From Natrinema pallidum DSM 3751 (lineage in GTDB: Archaea > Halobacteriota > Halobacteria > Halobacteriales > Natrialbaceae), in assembly GCF_000337615.1 (NCBI RefSeq), contig NZ_AOII01000113.1, positions 22,568 through 79,699 of the forward strand: DNA of 57,132 bases, given 5' to 3'. The translations under genes and the position numbers were made by a program. How positions within the stretch are numbered: the stretch's first letter is position 1; every line of letters starts with the position of its first letter. The notes under the pieces are model-generated. The model did no database searches. It was given only the letters and a program-made list of their open reading frames with translations, and was not told the DNA's origin. This document shows positions 18,057 to 28,160 of the stretch, one piece after another.

Positions 18057-19997
18057 TCAGGGAGAGAGGCGATCGGCCGGAAGCCGCGTATAGGTGTCAT
18101 CGAGCGCCGCCGCGTCTTCCGGTAGTAGGGCCACGAGCAAGTACGGTGAATAGTCGCTGAAGTAATCGACGAGCGCGGCGATCCGTTCCGAATCGATCGC
18201 TTCGAGCGAATCGAGCGACATCATTGGCACCACTTGATGCACGTCGTGAACGAGATAGCCAGCGAGCGCAACGACGAGTCCCACGACGTTGCGTTCGCTC
18301 TCGCTGAAATTCTCGATCGAATCCTCGTACACCGACCCGGTTTCGGTCTCGCGAACCACGTTGAGGTCGAATTTCGTCACGGAGCCACCGCGGTAACCCC
18401 CGCGACTCGAGTGAAACTCCGCTCCCTCCTTGCGCTGAATCCACACTCGCTCGATGTTCTCGTATCCTAGCAACTCGAGAACGGCGTTCATGTGTTCGTT
18501 GAACGCGTCGATCGCCTCCGTTTCGAGGTCGGTGATCTGCGTGCGCTGGGACTCGAGCTCGTCGCGAACTTCGTCTTGTTGGGCCTTGAGATGAGCAGTT
18601 TCCTGTTTCAGTTCCTCGAGTCGGTCGATCTCCTCCGCTACGTCACGGAGTTCCGTTTCCCGCTGCCCGCGTTCGTATTCCAGTTGGCTCAACCGTTCGT
18701 ACGAATCCAGGAGATCGCTGTCCCGGAGTTCTTCGGTCCGCTCGACGCGCTCTCGAGCGACGTCCTGCTCGTCGGCCAGGTCCTCGATCGTCGCTTCGAG
18801 GGACTGTAACTTCGTTTCCTGGCGCTCGATTTCGCTCTCGACTTCCGTGAGTGACTGCCGGATCGATGTCAGTCGCTGTTCGTGTTCCGTCCGCTTCGTT
18901 CGCTGCTGTCGGAGTTGTTCGATCTCGTCCGTGATCTCCTGGTGGTCTTGGTGTTTCTCGGAGACGACCGTTCGAAGTTCGTCGAGTTTCTCCTCGAGCG
19001 TGTTTCTCTCGACCGTTCTCCCACACGTCCAGCACTCGACGGATTCGCTTGCGGGATCGAGTTTCGCAGTCACCTTCCGTTCCTCGTCCGGAGTTACCGG
19101 ATTCATGTCGCCGGAGAGAATGCTCTGATTGAACTCAACGATCGCGGAGAGGTCGGAGATCGTATCGGAGAGTGACCGTTCTTTGGTTTGGAGGCGATCC
19201 AGACGATCGTCAATATCGGAAAATGACTGGGTTTTTTCCTTCAACTCCGAGAGTTCGTCCTGGAGTTCGGTCCGTTCCTCTCGAAGCGCGTTGAGACTGT
19301 CACGCTGTGTCTCGGCTTGTTCTCGTTTCCGCTGGAGTTCGTGGCGTACTTCCTCGAGTTCGGTGACGGCCTCCCTCGCGGCATCGGCATTGGCAGGGTC
19401 GAGTTCGTGCTCATCGACGGTTTTGCGGAGATCACGAATCTCGTCGTCCAAGTCCGCGAGTTCGGACTGGAGTTTCGTTCGGCGCTCTTCGAGCGCGGGC
19501 AAGTGTTCGATTTCCTCGGACAACTCTGCGATGCGATTGCCGAGCCGTGATCGTTCTTGCTCAAGTTCGTTGATCCGTTGTTCGATCGCTTCGGTATCCA
19601 CAGGACGCATAATAATATCCCGAAGGTTGCTTCCTTGATCGATCGCACGTCGTGCTGGGTTCGATTCGAGAAGCGCGGCAAAGAGGTCGACGAGGTCGGT
19701 GTTTTCGGTAAAGGGATCCCCGTCGACCGAGACCGACCCGTTCCGTCTCGTGAATCGTCTATAATATTTCGTTTCGCCGAGTTGTAACTCGACACTGCCC
19801 GCATCCGCATCGCTCTTCAACGTCGCTGCCGATCCGCCCAGTACACTATTCAACGCCTTTAGAAGGGATGTTCGATTGGTTGCGTTTCGCCCTGTCAGAA
19901 CCGTAACTCCGGGAGAGAACTCGACTTCGCATTCGTCGATACCTCCCACGTTTTCCACTCGGAGACGTGCCGGTTCAACTGCAGCGTGTTGGTCCAT
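18057..19997 (-). CDS. Archaea-specific SMC-related ATPase (Sph/Rad50-like)
   Basis: The 646-residue protein has an N-terminal ATPase half, a long coiled coil (about 135-295), a central CWTCG hook-like motif at Cys322/Cys325, a second coiled coil (about 335-500), and a C-terminal ATPase half. The C-terminal half carries NFSESERNVVGLVVALAGYL as its signature region and MMSLDSLEAID near Walker B and D-loop. The P-loop reads GRNATNRTSLL, so the usual Walker A lysine is replaced by arginine; this variant is known in the archaea-specific SMC-related family. Such proteins hold or move DNA. It lies upstream of a TrkA, DUF211 and rdfA, all on the minus strand. Confidence 0.85.
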   Translation of the reverse strand: MDQHAAVEPARLRVENVGGIDECEVEFSPGVTVLTGRNATNRTSLLKALNSVLGGSAATLKSDADAGSVELQLGETKYYRRFTRRNGSVSVDGDPFTENTDLVDLFAALLESNPARRAIDQGSNLRDIIMRPVDTEAIEQRINELEQERSRLGNRIAELSEEIEHLPALEERRTKLQSELADLDDEIRDLRKTVDEHELDPANADAAREAVTELEEVRHELQRKREQAETQRDSLNALREERTELQDELSELKEKTQSFSDIDDRLDRLQTKERSLSDTISDLSAIVEFNQSILSGDMNPVTPDEERKVTAKLDPASESVECWTCGRTVERNTLEEKLDELRTVVSEKHQDHQEITDEIEQLRQQRTKRTEHEQRLTSIRQSLTEVESEIERQETKLQSLEATIEDLADEQDVARERVERTEELRDSDLLDSYERLSQLEYERGQRETELRDVAEEIDRLEELKQETAHLKAQQDEVRDELESQRTQITDLETEAIDAFNEHMNAVLELLGYENIERVWIQRKEGAEFHSSRGGYRGGSVTKFDLNVVRETETGSVYEDSIENFSESERNVVGLVVALAGYLVHDVHQVVPMMSLDSLEAIDSERIAALVDYFSDYSPYLLVALLPEDAAALDDTYTRLPADRLSP

Positions 19998-20771
19998 TGC
20001 TAGCGTATAATTGCTGCGGAGTATAGTATCCCGTGGTTTCCTTCATCTCACGTACGGAAGTGTACAGCGTACACTACGGACAAAATATATGATCTGCTTA
20101 TCAATACATCGTGTTTCGTTAGTTGAGTTACGCCAACGGGCAAAGGATTGGAGGTGCGGTTCATCTGTTACCGCTCGTGGTGACTGAAATAACTCCCAGC
20201 CTAATATTTATAATATAATTAAATGAAATTCACATTTTTTGATACTGTCGACTATCAAACTTCCCGAGTAGTGTTCAATTTAGACAATACTCTCACACCT
20301 GTTCGACTACCAATTAATGAGTTATCGAAGCAGTTGATCCGCTTTTTGAGCGTGTAAAACCACTTTTCGATCGGATTTCGGTCGATATAGTTCCCCTGAT
20401 CATTCAGCCTAATCGAGAGATGCGGTACAGTACCCGAATCGATACGAAAATCATCGGAGTAACTATGATTCTCGCGAAATTTCTGCAGAAGCACGGCTAT
20501 TGAACCAGTACTGAAGTAATTAGATAACGTACTGTTGAAAACTAGACATCTATTCAATATTGCATTATATCATCAAGACTGGTTGTCGTTGATCCCGACA
20601 GTCATTTCGTCAATGGTGACCCGCAACGACGCTTATCCGATCGTTCCACGCCTCCAACTCTAAAACAGCTACTATTATAAAACTCACACTATTGTATTTA
20701 TATAATAGGGCCGAATTAAATACGCGGCTGACCCGTTCGTTGAACCGGTCTAGCGAGACGCTGTCCAGTCG
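19998..20771. other. 774-bp AT-rich gap with a transposase remnant
   Basis: The region is much lower in GC than its surroundings. Apart from the remnant at 20255-20557, no gene is visible. It probably contains the SMC-like gene's promoter near 20000-20100 and the scar of a mobile element. Confidence 0.4.
20255..20557 (-). pseudogene. Fragment of a DDE transposase
   Basis: A 100-codon minus-strand frame contains FRIDSGTVPHLSIRLNDQG and RNPIEKWFYTLKKRINCFDNS. These resemble the catalytic-E region of haloarchaeal DDE transposases (RN-IEKWFQTLK-type). The N-terminal catalytic region and the usual C-terminal YYN-RPHQ segment are missing. The fragment is too short to be functional, and its exact family (IS6 or a relative) was not resolved. 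Confidence 0.6.
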
Positions 20772-22877
20772 TCACTCACGGACGATATGGCATTTTGCGC
20801 GTACTGGCCCGAACTGACGTTGGTCGGGATCGGTCTCCGCACATTTCGGCTCGGCCATCGGACAGCGGTTCCGGAAGACACACCCGCCCGGCGGATCGAC
20901 CGGGCTCGGACGATCGCCTTCGAGCGAGGTCCCCGTCGAACCGCCTGGGTCGAGCGACGGAATCGCCTCGAGCAGCGCCCTCGTGTACGGGTGGGTCGGA
21001 CAGTCGAACACGCGGTCGGCGGGGCCGACCTCCATCAGTTCCCCGAGGTACATCACCGCAACGCGATCCGCGATGTGTTCGACGACAGTCAGGTCGTGTG
21101 AGATGAACAGATACGCGAGGTCGAGGTCGGCCTGGAGGTCCGCGAGCACGTTGAGGAGACGGGACTGGACGGAGGCGTCGAGCGCGGAGACGGGCTCGTC
21201 GAGGACGACCACCGACGGATCGAGCGCGATCGCGCGTGCGATGGCGACGCGCTGGACCTGGCCGCCCGAGAGTTCGTGCGGGTAGCTCGTCGCGTGGCGG
21301 TCCGCCAGGCCGACGCGCTCGAGCAACTCCTGAACACGTTCCCGACGACGGGACCGGTCCCAGCCGTTGCTCCGTAGGGGTTCGCCGATCGCCCGCTCGA
21401 CGGTCAGTCGGGGGTTGAGACTGGAGCGCGGGTCCTGAAACACGACGCCGACGTCGGCGAGGGTCTCGGCATCGCGGTCGGCGGCGGTTCCCACCGGCGT
21501 GCCGTCGATTCGAACCGTGCCGGTCGTCGGTGTCTCGAGGCCGGTGAGCAGCGAGGCCAGCGTGGACTTGCCACAGCCGCTCTCGCCGACGAGCGCGAGC
21601 GTCTCCCCGGCCCGGATTTCGAGGTCGACGTCGTCGACGGCTCGGAGCGTGTCGTCGGTCCCGAGGAGGCGTTCGATCGGCCCGTTCGCGAGCGAGTAGC
21701 GTCTGGAAACTCCCTCGAGTTCGACGAGCGGGGCTGTCGACCGGTCCGGACCGCCGCCGGGAGCGCTCCCGGTGGTCGCCGAACCGGATTCGGGGGCTCC
21801 GTCGGATGTGGCCGTCCCCGAACGCGCGGCGTGCGACTCGAGCGCGCTCGACTCGCCACAGGTTACGGTTCCGCGAGCGTCGCCGAGATCGACGGTCGGG
21901 ATCTCACCGTCCCGACAGGCGTCGGTCGCCCGGTCACACCGGGGCGCGAACGAACAGCCCGTCCGGTCGCCGGTCGGTTCGGGAACCGATCCCTCGATCG
22001 TCGGCAGGCGGCTGCCGCGATCGACGCGCTGGGGGAGACATTCGAGCAACGCCTTCGTGTACGGATGGCGTGGGGCTTCGAGGATACGGTCGGTCGGGCC
22101 GGTTTCCATCACCTCGCCGGCGTACATCACGACGACGCGGTCGCAGATGTCGGCGACGACGCCCAGATCGTGCGTGATCAACAGGATCGCCGTTCCGCGC
22201 TGGGCGTTGCGCCGCCGGAGTCGCTCGAGGAGTTGTGCTTGCGTGGTCACGTCCAGCGCCGTCGTCGGTTCGTCGGCGATCAGCAGGTCCGGATCGGATG
22301 CGAGAGCGATCGCCATGCCGGCCCGCTGGCGTAGCCCGCCGGAGAGTTCGTGCGGGTAGGCGTCGACGCGGTCTTCGGGGTTCGCGATGCCGACCTGCGC
22401 CATGAGTTCGATCGCCCGCTCGCGGTACTCGCGCCACTCCGATCGGCTGCTGAACGGCGGGACGTGGAGGTACTCGAGCAGGGACTGGGAGTCGAGTTGA
22501 TCGTGGACCTTGAGGGATTCGGCGATCTGCTCGCCGATGTCGAAGACGGGGTTAAGCGTCTCGGTCGGGTCCTGAAACACCATCGAGACGGTGTCCCCCC
22601 GGAGCCGGCGGAGCTGTCGGTCCGTCGCGTCGGTCACGGCCACGCCGTCGAGGTGGATCGATCCCCGGACGATCTCGCCCGGGTCCTGCAGGCCGACGAT
22701 CGAGCGTGCGGTCACGGACTTGCCGCTCCCGCTCTCGCCGACCAGGCCGACGATCTCACCCTCGTCGACGGTAACCGAGACGCCCTCGACCGCGTGGACG
22801 GGGCCCTCACTGGTCCGAAAGCGCGTGTGGAGGTTCTCGACGGAGAGAAGTGCGGAATTTGGTGGTTGTGCTGTCAT
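20772..22877 (-). CDS. Fused oligopeptide/nickel ABC importer ATPase (DppD-DppF type)
   Basis: The 701-residue protein contains two complete ABC ATPase domains. The first has [27 protein letters not shown] and [12 protein letters not shown]. The second has [27 protein letters not shown] and [12 protein letters not shown]. Each is followed by the oligopeptide-type C-terminal cysteine segment ([14 protein letters not shown] and [14 protein letters not shown]). The domains usually occur as separate DppD and DppF subunits. The frame is open far upstream of ATG 22877, but that ATG lies 8 bp after the permease gene and begins the conserved N-terminus. It powers import by the adjacent permeases. Confidence 0.9.
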   Translation of the reverse strand: MTAQPPNSALLSVENLHTRFRTSEGPVHAVEGVSVTVDEGEIVGLVGESGSGKSVTARSIVGLQDPGEIVRGSIHLDGVAVTDATDRQLRRLRGDTVSMVFQDPTETLNPVFDIGEQIAESLKVHDQLDSQSLLEYLHVPPFSSRSEWREYRERAIELMAQVGIANPEDRVDAYPHELSGGLRQRAGMAIALASDPDLLIADEPTTALDVTTQAQLLERLRRRNAQRGTAILLITHDLGVVADICDRVVVMYAGEVMETGPTDRILEAPRHPYTKALLECLPQRVDRGSRLPTIEGSVPEPTGDRTGCSFAPRCDRATDACRDGEIPTVDLGDARGTVTCGESSALESHAARSGTATSDGAPESGSATTGSAPGGGPDRSTAPLVELEGVSRRYSLANGPIERLLGTDDTLRAVDDVDLEIRAGETLALVGESGCGKSTLASLLTGLETPTTGTVRIDGTPVGTAADRDAETLADVGVVFQDPRSSLNPRLTVERAIGEPLRSNGWDRSRRRERVQELLERVGLADRHATSYPHELSGGQVQRVAIARAIALDPSVVVLDEPVSALDASVQSRLLNVLADLQADLDLAYLFISHDLTVVEHIADRVAVMYLGELMEVGPADRVFDCPTHPYTRALLEAIPSLDPGGSTGTSLEGDRPSPVDPPGGCVFRNRCPMAEPKCAETDPDQRQFGPVRAKCHIVRE

Positions 22878-22885
22878 CGTCGTGA

Positions 22886-23794
22886 TCACGTTGGTTTCTC
22901 GAGGGTCGTATCGTGGTTCGGATCGAGTACGTCGCGGAGCCCGTCGCCGAGCAGGTTGAACCCGAAGACGGTGAGCATGATCGCCGCACCCGGGGCGTTC
23001 GCGAGCCACCACGCCCCACGGAGGTGGTGGCGGCCGGCCGAGAGCATCGTTCCCCACTCGGGCGTCGGCGGCTGTGCGCCGAGGCCGATAAACGAGAGGC
23101 CGGCCGTTCCGAGGATGACCGTCCCGAGATTCATGGTGGCGAGGACGATAACAGGGCCGACGACGTTCGGAAGGAGATGGCGGACGGCGATGCGAATCCG
23201 GGAGACGCCCATCAACCTGGCGGCCTTGACGAACTCGCGTTCTTTCGTCGAGAGAACGCTGCCGCGGACGAGGCGGGCGTAGGAGGCCCAGCCGACGACC
23301 GCGAGCGCGAGCATCACGTTTCGCAGGCTGGGGCCGAGGATGCCGGCGACCACGAGCGCGAGCACCAGGCCCGGGAACGCGAGTTGGATGTCGACGAGTC
23401 GCATCAGGAACTCGTCGACCCAGCCACCGGCGTAGCCCGCGAGCAGACCGATCGCCGTCCCGAGGACGAGCCTGATCGCGGTGACGGCGACGGCGATACC
23501 GAACGAGAGTCGGGCCCCGTACAGGAGTCGCGAGAAGACGTCCCGTCCGAGCTGATCGGTTCCCATCGGATGGGCCAGCGTCGGGGGCTGTAACCGGTTC
23601 GCGAGGTCCTGACTCGCCGGGTCGTACGGGGCGGCGACGGGGCCGAGTACGGCGGCGATCGACAGGGTGACGACGATCGCGAGCCCCGCGACGTTGAGCG
23701 GGTTCGCGAAAAACGCCGCGAGCGCACGGGACGTGCGGACCGCCCGGTACCGGCGTCGAAGGCCCGTCACGATGGTATCGAGAGCGGCGATCAC
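22886..23794 (-). CDS. Peptide/nickel ABC transporter permease, DppC type
   Basis: The 302-residue protein has about six membrane helices. It carries the DppC-type N-terminal segment LAHPMGTDQLGRDVFSRLLYGARLS and the ATPase-contacting EAA-like loop (EFVKAARLMGVSRIRI). DppC pairs with the DppB permease to form the channel of peptide, nickel or related importers. Its start overlaps the upstream dppB stop by four bases, which shows coupling. Confidence 0.9.
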   Translation of the reverse strand: MIAALDTIVTGLRRRYRAVRTSRALAAFFANPLNVAGLAIVVTLSIAAVLGPVAAPYDPASQDLANRLQPPTLAHPMGTDQLGRDVFSRLLYGARLSFGIAVAVTAIRLVLGTAIGLLAGYAGGWVDEFLMRLVDIQLAFPGLVLALVVAGILGPSLRNVMLALAVVGWASYARLVRGSVLSTKEREFVKAARLMGVSRIRIAVRHLLPNVVGPVIVLATMNLGTVILGTAGLSFIGLGAQPPTPEWGTMLSAGRHHLRGAWWLANAPGAAIMLTVFGFNLLGDGLRDVLDPNHDTTLEKPT

Positions 23795-24741
23795 GCCGTC
23801 TCACCTCCAAGTTGGACGCGGGGATCGAGATACCGGTAGGTGAGATCGACGAGCAGGTTCGTCGCGACGAAGACGATCGCGGTGACGAGGGTGACGGCTT
23901 GCACCACCGGGTAGTTGCGTTCGAACACCGCGTCGACGAGCAACGAACCCAACCCCGGCCGCTGGAAGATGATCTCGACGACGACCGCCCCGTTCAGCAG
24001 CGTCCCCAGTTGGAGCCCGAGGATCGTCACGACCGGCACGAGCGCGTTTCGCAACGCGTGTTTGTAGACGACGATCCGCTCGCGCAACCCCTTGGCACGG
24101 GCGGTGTCGACGTACGCTTCGTCGAGGACCTCGAGCATAGAGCTTCGGACGAGCCGCGTGACGACGGCGGCCATGCCGGACCCGAGCGTGATCGCCGGCA
24201 ACACGAGATGGCCGACACTGCCGGCACCGGCGACCGGGAGAACGCCGAGGGTCAGCGGGAACAGCAGGATCAACAGGTACGCGAGCCAGAAGTTCGGCAT
24301 CGAAACGCCGAGCAGCGCGCCCAGTTGGCTCGCATGGTCGATCGGAGACCCGCGGTTGACGGCACTGACGACGCCGGCGGGGATCGAAATCACGAGCGCG
24401 ACGAGCATCGCGGCGAGGGCCAACTCGAGGGTAAACGGTACCACTTCGATAATGAGCGTCGAGACGGGCATGTCGCTGTAGTAGGAGGTCCCCAGATCGC
24501 CCCTGAAGACGTCAGTCAGCCAGTTCAGGTACTGAACCGGGACCGGATCGTTCAGCCCGTGTTCCGCTCGGAACGCCTCGATCTCGGCCGCCGAGGGCTG
24601 GCGGTCGAGTTGCTGGGAGAGAATGATCTCGGCCGGGTCCCCGGGCGTGAGGAAGATCAGGCCGTACGTGACGACCGAGACGCCGAACGTAACGGCGAGT
24701 GACGTCGCGAGCCGGGACGCGAGGTAATCGTAGCCGATCAT
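23791..24741 (-). CDS. Peptide/nickel ABC transporter permease, DppB type
   Basis: The 316-residue membrane protein has the DppB N-terminal layout (YLASRLATSLAVTFGVSVVTY, then LTPGDPAEIIL). The EAA loop is VDTARAKGLRERIVVYKHAL, and FQRPGLGSLLVDAVFERNYP is typical of the family. It starts 7 bp after the binding-protein gene. Together with the DppC-type permease and the fused ATPase it forms a complete importer. Confidence 0.9.
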   Translation of the reverse strand: MIGYDYLASRLATSLAVTFGVSVVTYGLIFLTPGDPAEIILSQQLDRQPSAAEIEAFRAEHGLNDPVPVQYLNWLTDVFRGDLGTSYYSDMPVSTLIIEVVPFTLELALAAMLVALVISIPAGVVSAVNRGSPIDHASQLGALLGVSMPNFWLAYLLILLFPLTLGVLPVAGAGSVGHLVLPAITLGSGMAAVVTRLVRSSMLEVLDEAYVDTARAKGLRERIVVYKHALRNALVPVVTILGLQLGTLLNGAVVVEIIFQRPGLGSLLVDAVFERNYPVVQAVTLVTAIVFVATNLLVDLTYRYLDPRVQLGGETA

Positions 24742-24748
24742 CTCTTCG

Positions 24749-26287
24749 TCAGGCCGTTCGCGTCAGATCGCGCCACTCGGCGAACCGTTCGATCGGGTGG
24801 AGTTCGAGGCCTTCTACCGCGGCGTCGGCGGCGACGACGTACTCCTGGTAGAACAGCGGGACGACGACGGCCGCGTCCATGATCCGCCGCTGGGCTTCGA
24901 CGTAGGCGTCGCGCTTTGCGGCCGGATCGTACGACTGGTAGCCGGTCTCGATGAGGTCGTCGACCTCGCCGCCGAGGTTGTACAGCCCGGTCCCCTCGGC
25001 CTCGTAGAGGTCCTTGTTGTCGACGCCCATCGTGTGGAAGTTCTCCCACATGATGTAGTCCGCGCCGGGACTGTTCGAACCCGTACTCCCGACCTGGAGG
25101 TGGAACTCGCCGCGGTCCGTCCGATCTTTGACGGACGCGTTCTCGAGCAGTTCGATGGCGACGTCGACACCGATCTCGTCGAACTGGGACTCGAGGACCT
25201 GGCTGATCGTCCTGCCGTCGTCCATGTCGGCGCTGACGAGACAGGTCAGTTCCTCGCCGTCATAGGCAGACCGATCGACGAACTCGCGGGCGGCGTCCTG
25301 ATCGCGCTCGTAGGTCGGGAGTTCGTCCTCGTCGACCCAGTCGATGACCGGCGAAATCGGGCCGCGAGCGGGTTCGCCGACCCCCTCGAGCACCGTCCTG
25401 ACGAGTTCTTCCTGGGAGATCGCGTGATTGAGTGCGCGCCGAAGATCCACGTCGTCGGTCGGTTCGCGGTGGATGTTGATCCAGGCCGATATCGCCCCCG
25501 CGGACTGCTGGGCGTCGACGCGAACGTCGTCGCTCTCGCGAAGCGCCGGGAGACGTCCCTTTGACGGGTTATAGATTAGATCGACCTCGCCGCTCTCGAG
25601 GAGGTCGGTTCGGGTCGTCTCGTCTTCGGCCGCCCGGAACGTGAGTGCCGTCGGGGTCGGGTCGCCACCCCAGTAGTCAGCGAACCGTTCGACACGGATG
25701 TGCTGGCCGCGCCGGACCTCCTCGAGGGTGAACGGTCCGGTGCCGATGATCTTCCCCGCCCGCCGATCGGCGTCCGGGTGCTGGATGTCGATCATGTTGT
25801 GGGCGATCGTTCCGGGGAACCCGGGGAACGGGTCCGTCGTCTCGAATTCGACGGTGTAGTCGTCGATCTTCGTGACGCTGCCCGGCTCGAGGTGGAGCCA
25901 GCCGTAGACGAAGTCGCCGCGCTCGGTGAGGATGTTTTCCTCGAACGTGTGGACGACGTCGTCGGCGGTCAGTTCCTCGCCGTTGTGGAAGGGGACGCCC
26001 TTCCGGAGGTCGAACACCCAGGTGGTGTCGTCGGTCGCGGTCCAGTCGGTCGCGAGCCACGGTTTGGGTTGCATGTCGTCGGTGCCCCAGACCAGCGGCT
26101 CGATGACGCGCGTCCAGTACGGAGCCATGCCGCCCCAGTTGTCGTACCGGCTGGTGTCGGTCGGATCCGATGCGAGCCCGATCGTAAATGCGGTCTCGTC
26201 GGCTGCTCTGTCCCCCGCACACCCGGCGAGGGACGCGAGTCCCCCACCGGCGACGCCGGCGAGCAGTCGTCGACGTGAACAGTCCAT
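24749..26287 (-). CDS. Tat-exported lipoprotein, peptide/nickel-type solute-binding protein
   Basis: The 512-residue family-5 solute-binding protein has a twin-arginine start (SRRRLLAGVAGGG) and a lipobox ending at Cys23 (LAGC). It is therefore exported folded and lipid-anchored, as is usual in haloarchaea. Family segments include the N-terminal TDTSRYDNWGGMAPYWTRVI and PFHNGEELTADDVVHTFEEN. It captures the substrate for the downstream permeases. Peptide, nickel or another small ligand cannot be decided. It is the first gene of the operon, with the promoter in the 440-bp gap upstream. Confidence 0.9.
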   Translation of the reverse strand: MDCSRRRLLAGVAGGGLASLAGCAGDRAADETAFTIGLASDPTDTSRYDNWGGMAPYWTRVIEPLVWGTDDMQPKPWLATDWTATDDTTWVFDLRKGVPFHNGEELTADDVVHTFEENILTERGDFVYGWLHLEPGSVTKIDDYTVEFETTDPFPGFPGTIAHNMIDIQHPDADRRAGKIIGTGPFTLEEVRRGQHIRVERFADYWGGDPTPTALTFRAAEDETTRTDLLESGEVDLIYNPSKGRLPALRESDDVRVDAQQSAGAISAWINIHREPTDDVDLRRALNHAISQEELVRTVLEGVGEPARGPISPVIDWVDEDELPTYERDQDAAREFVDRSAYDGEELTCLVSADMDDGRTISQVLESQFDEIGVDVAIELLENASVKDRTDRGEFHLQVGSTGSNSPGADYIMWENFHTMGVDNKDLYEAEGTGLYNLGGEVDDLIETGYQSYDPAAKRDAYVEAQRRIMDAAVVVPLFYQEYVVAADAAVEGLELHPIERFAEWRDLTRTA

Positions 26288-26727
26288 CAGTATCGTCCCG
26301 TCGAATGCCGGGTTCGACGGTCGTCACGGGAGTCACTCCGTCGAAAGCGCCCCCCGGCGCGGGACGCTCGATCAGCCGACGGTACCGATACGCCGCGGCA
26401 GTCGCGGCTGACACTCCGTGCAAACGGTTCGATGCTGGCCATGTGAAAGCTGAATTGTTCTACTGAAACTGTGTTTGTAAGAATTCTGGTTTGGCTCCGT
26501 ATCGATCACCGGCCAGGTCCAGGGCCCGCGATCACCGCTGCGTCGACACCGATTCCCGTGGAGTGGGGAGAAAAGTCGATCGCGTGCCGTCTCACTCGCC
26601 GCTTCACTACTCACACCGCCTCGCTCGTCCATGCAACTGTCGCCGGAGAGGGGACCACTCCGTTCGCTCGAGTTCCTTCGAGTATCGCACCAAACGATTG
26701 ACACTCGTCCGGAGAAAAAAACCGCCG
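26288..26727. other. Divergent intergenic region between the ABC importer and the polyferredoxin gene
   Basis: This 440-bp gap should hold the two divergent promoters. An AT-rich patch is centred near 26450-26490 (GTGTTTGTAAGAATTCTG). Several short frames cross it but none has recognisable protein features. No repeat or small-peptide gene stands out. Confidence 0.35.
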
Positions 26728-28071
26728 ATGACAGCGGATCGCACCTCGAAACGGGGAATCACGATCACGAAAAACAGGGTCGTCCGGTACCTCGTTACGA
26801 ACAAGAACGTACAGCACGCCGTCAACCTGCTCACCGTCGCGGTGTTCTTCTATGCGCTCTACCGAGCTGCGGTCGGACCGACGGATTCCGGGCGGAACTT
26901 CGGTAGCGTCGTGTTCTTCGGGTTCTGGTGGGCCCCGATCATGATACTTAGCCTCCTCTTTTTCGGCCGGATCTGGTGTTACTTCTGTCCGCTGGGAGCG
27001 ATCGTCCGGTTCACGCAGCGGTTCGGTCTCCAGCGCCATTTCCCGATGTATACACGATCGAAGCGGGTCGCGTTCGGCCTGTCGCTCTCGATCCTGTCGC
27101 TGACGACGCTTACGTTCGTCCTCGCGCGGTGGGGGATGGCCGACCTCGGCGTCTCGTATATGCCGCGTCGCGTTCCGTACTACTGGCTCGCGATCGTCGG
27201 CGTCGCCGTGGCCGTGAGTCTTGTCTACCAGCGACAGGCGTTCTGTCGGTACGTCTGCCCCGCCACGGGCGTGATGAGCGTCACCGCGAAGTTCTCCCCG
27301 CTCGAGGTCGCCCAGAACACGGAAACCGGCGTCAAATGTGCCACGCTCGAGTACAAGAGCGACTATCTGAGCACCGATCGCCGGTGTACCGCCTGCATGA
27401 GGTGTACGTCGGAACAGCCGGACGAAGACGTGGAACTCCGGGTTCGCTGGCCCGGGGCCAAGGTAATTACCGAGCGGATCCCGCTGGTCGACGAAGCGAT
27501 CATCGCACTCGTCATCTGGGGTGCGATCCCGATCAACTTCGTCCTCGGCAGCGCCATCCTGACCGCCCTCGGTGGACAGTTGCCGGGCTTGCTCGTCTCG
27601 ACGACGGCCTATCTCGCGAGCGTCGTCGTGGCACTCGTCGGGTTCGCCGTCGCCAACAAGTTGGCGAGCGACTGGAGCGGCCTCGACTGGGAACCGTCGT
27701 TCACGAAGTTCGGACTCAGTTACGCGCCGCTGGGTCTAATGTGGGCGCTCGGGGACTTCGTTATCGCGGGACTGTTGGAAAACGGCGGCCATACCGTGAA
27801 CGTCGTCGCGCAGGGGCTCGGGATTCCTCTGTCGCTCCCCCCGGGAGCGAGTTCCGGGATCGTTTCGGCCTGGGTATCGTTCTTCGTCACCGGCTGGCTC
27901 TGGCTCGCAGTCCTCTGGAGCGGAGCGATCGCCTGGCAAGTCGCGACGGCGTTGACCGACTCGAAACGGCGCGCGGCGAAGGCGTTTGCCCCGCACTTCG
28001 CGCTGATGACGATCAGCACCTTCGGCCTGGTCGTCGGCGTGGTAACCGGCGTTTCCTACCCGATCGCCTAG
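26728..28071 (+). CDS. Membrane-bound 4Fe-4S protein, NapH/CcoG-like
   Basis: The 447-residue protein has several membrane helices and cysteine clusters of the NapH/CcoG type: CYFCPLGAIVRF (about residue 91), CRYVCPATG (about 173), and CATLEY with RRCTACMRCTSEQP (about 196-230), the last a truncated ferredoxin-like pattern. Relatives pass electrons between quinols or membrane donors and soluble enzymes, or supply Fe-S/copper redox work. The frame is open further upstream, but ATG 26728 lies behind a GGAG and begins the likely cytosolic N-terminus. It precedes a SagB-type flavin dehydrogenase, so it may handle that enzyme's electrons; that is inference. Confidence 0.8.
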   Translation: MTADRTSKRGITITKNRVVRYLVTNKNVQHAVNLLTVAVFFYALYRAAVGPTDSGRNFGSVVFFGFWWAPIMILSLLFFGRIWCYFCPLGAIVRFTQRFGLQRHFPMYTRSKRVAFGLSLSILSLTTLTFVLARWGMADLGVSYMPRRVPYYWLAIVGVAVAVSLVYQRQAFCRYVCPATGVMSVTAKFSPLEVAQNTETGVKCATLEYKSDYLSTDRRCTACMRCTSEQPDEDVELRVRWPGAKVITERIPLVDEAIIALVIWGAIPINFVLGSAILTALGGQLPGLLVSTTAYLASVVVALVGFAVANKLASDWSGLDWEPSFTKFGLSYAPLGLMWALGDFVIAGLLENGGHTVNVVAQGLGIPLSLPPGASSGIVSAWVSFFVTGWLWLAVLWSGAIAWQVATALTDSKRRAAKAFAPHFALMTISTFGLVVGVVTGVSYPIA

Positions 28072-28128
28072 CGACCGTCCGTTCCGTCGAGTACCGTCCC
28101 GGCCGCCGTTGTGAGAGTTGCACCAGAA

Positions 28129-28138
28129 GGGTTATAGC
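28129..28138 (+). promoter_or_regulatory. TATA-like box before the first SagB-like gene
   Basis: GGGTTATAGC lies about 27-30 bp before ATG 28161, the spacing for a leaderless haloarchaeal transcript. The gene could thus be expressed separately from the polyferredoxin gene 89 bp upstream. Confidence 0.5.
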
Positions 28139-28160
28139 ACTAATTGTTGGCTGGGGAACC

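Noticed and set aside
20772-23810. A 1012-residue protein extending the ABC ATPase gene upstream
   Set aside because: The extra residues are Arg/Pro-rich antisense-free shadow sequence over the DppC-type permease gene; ATG 22877 gives the normal ABC N-terminus.
26491-26727. A 79-residue N-terminal extension of the polyferredoxin protein
   Set aside because: It is Arg-rich, lacks family features, and a better start with an upstream GGAG exists at 26728.
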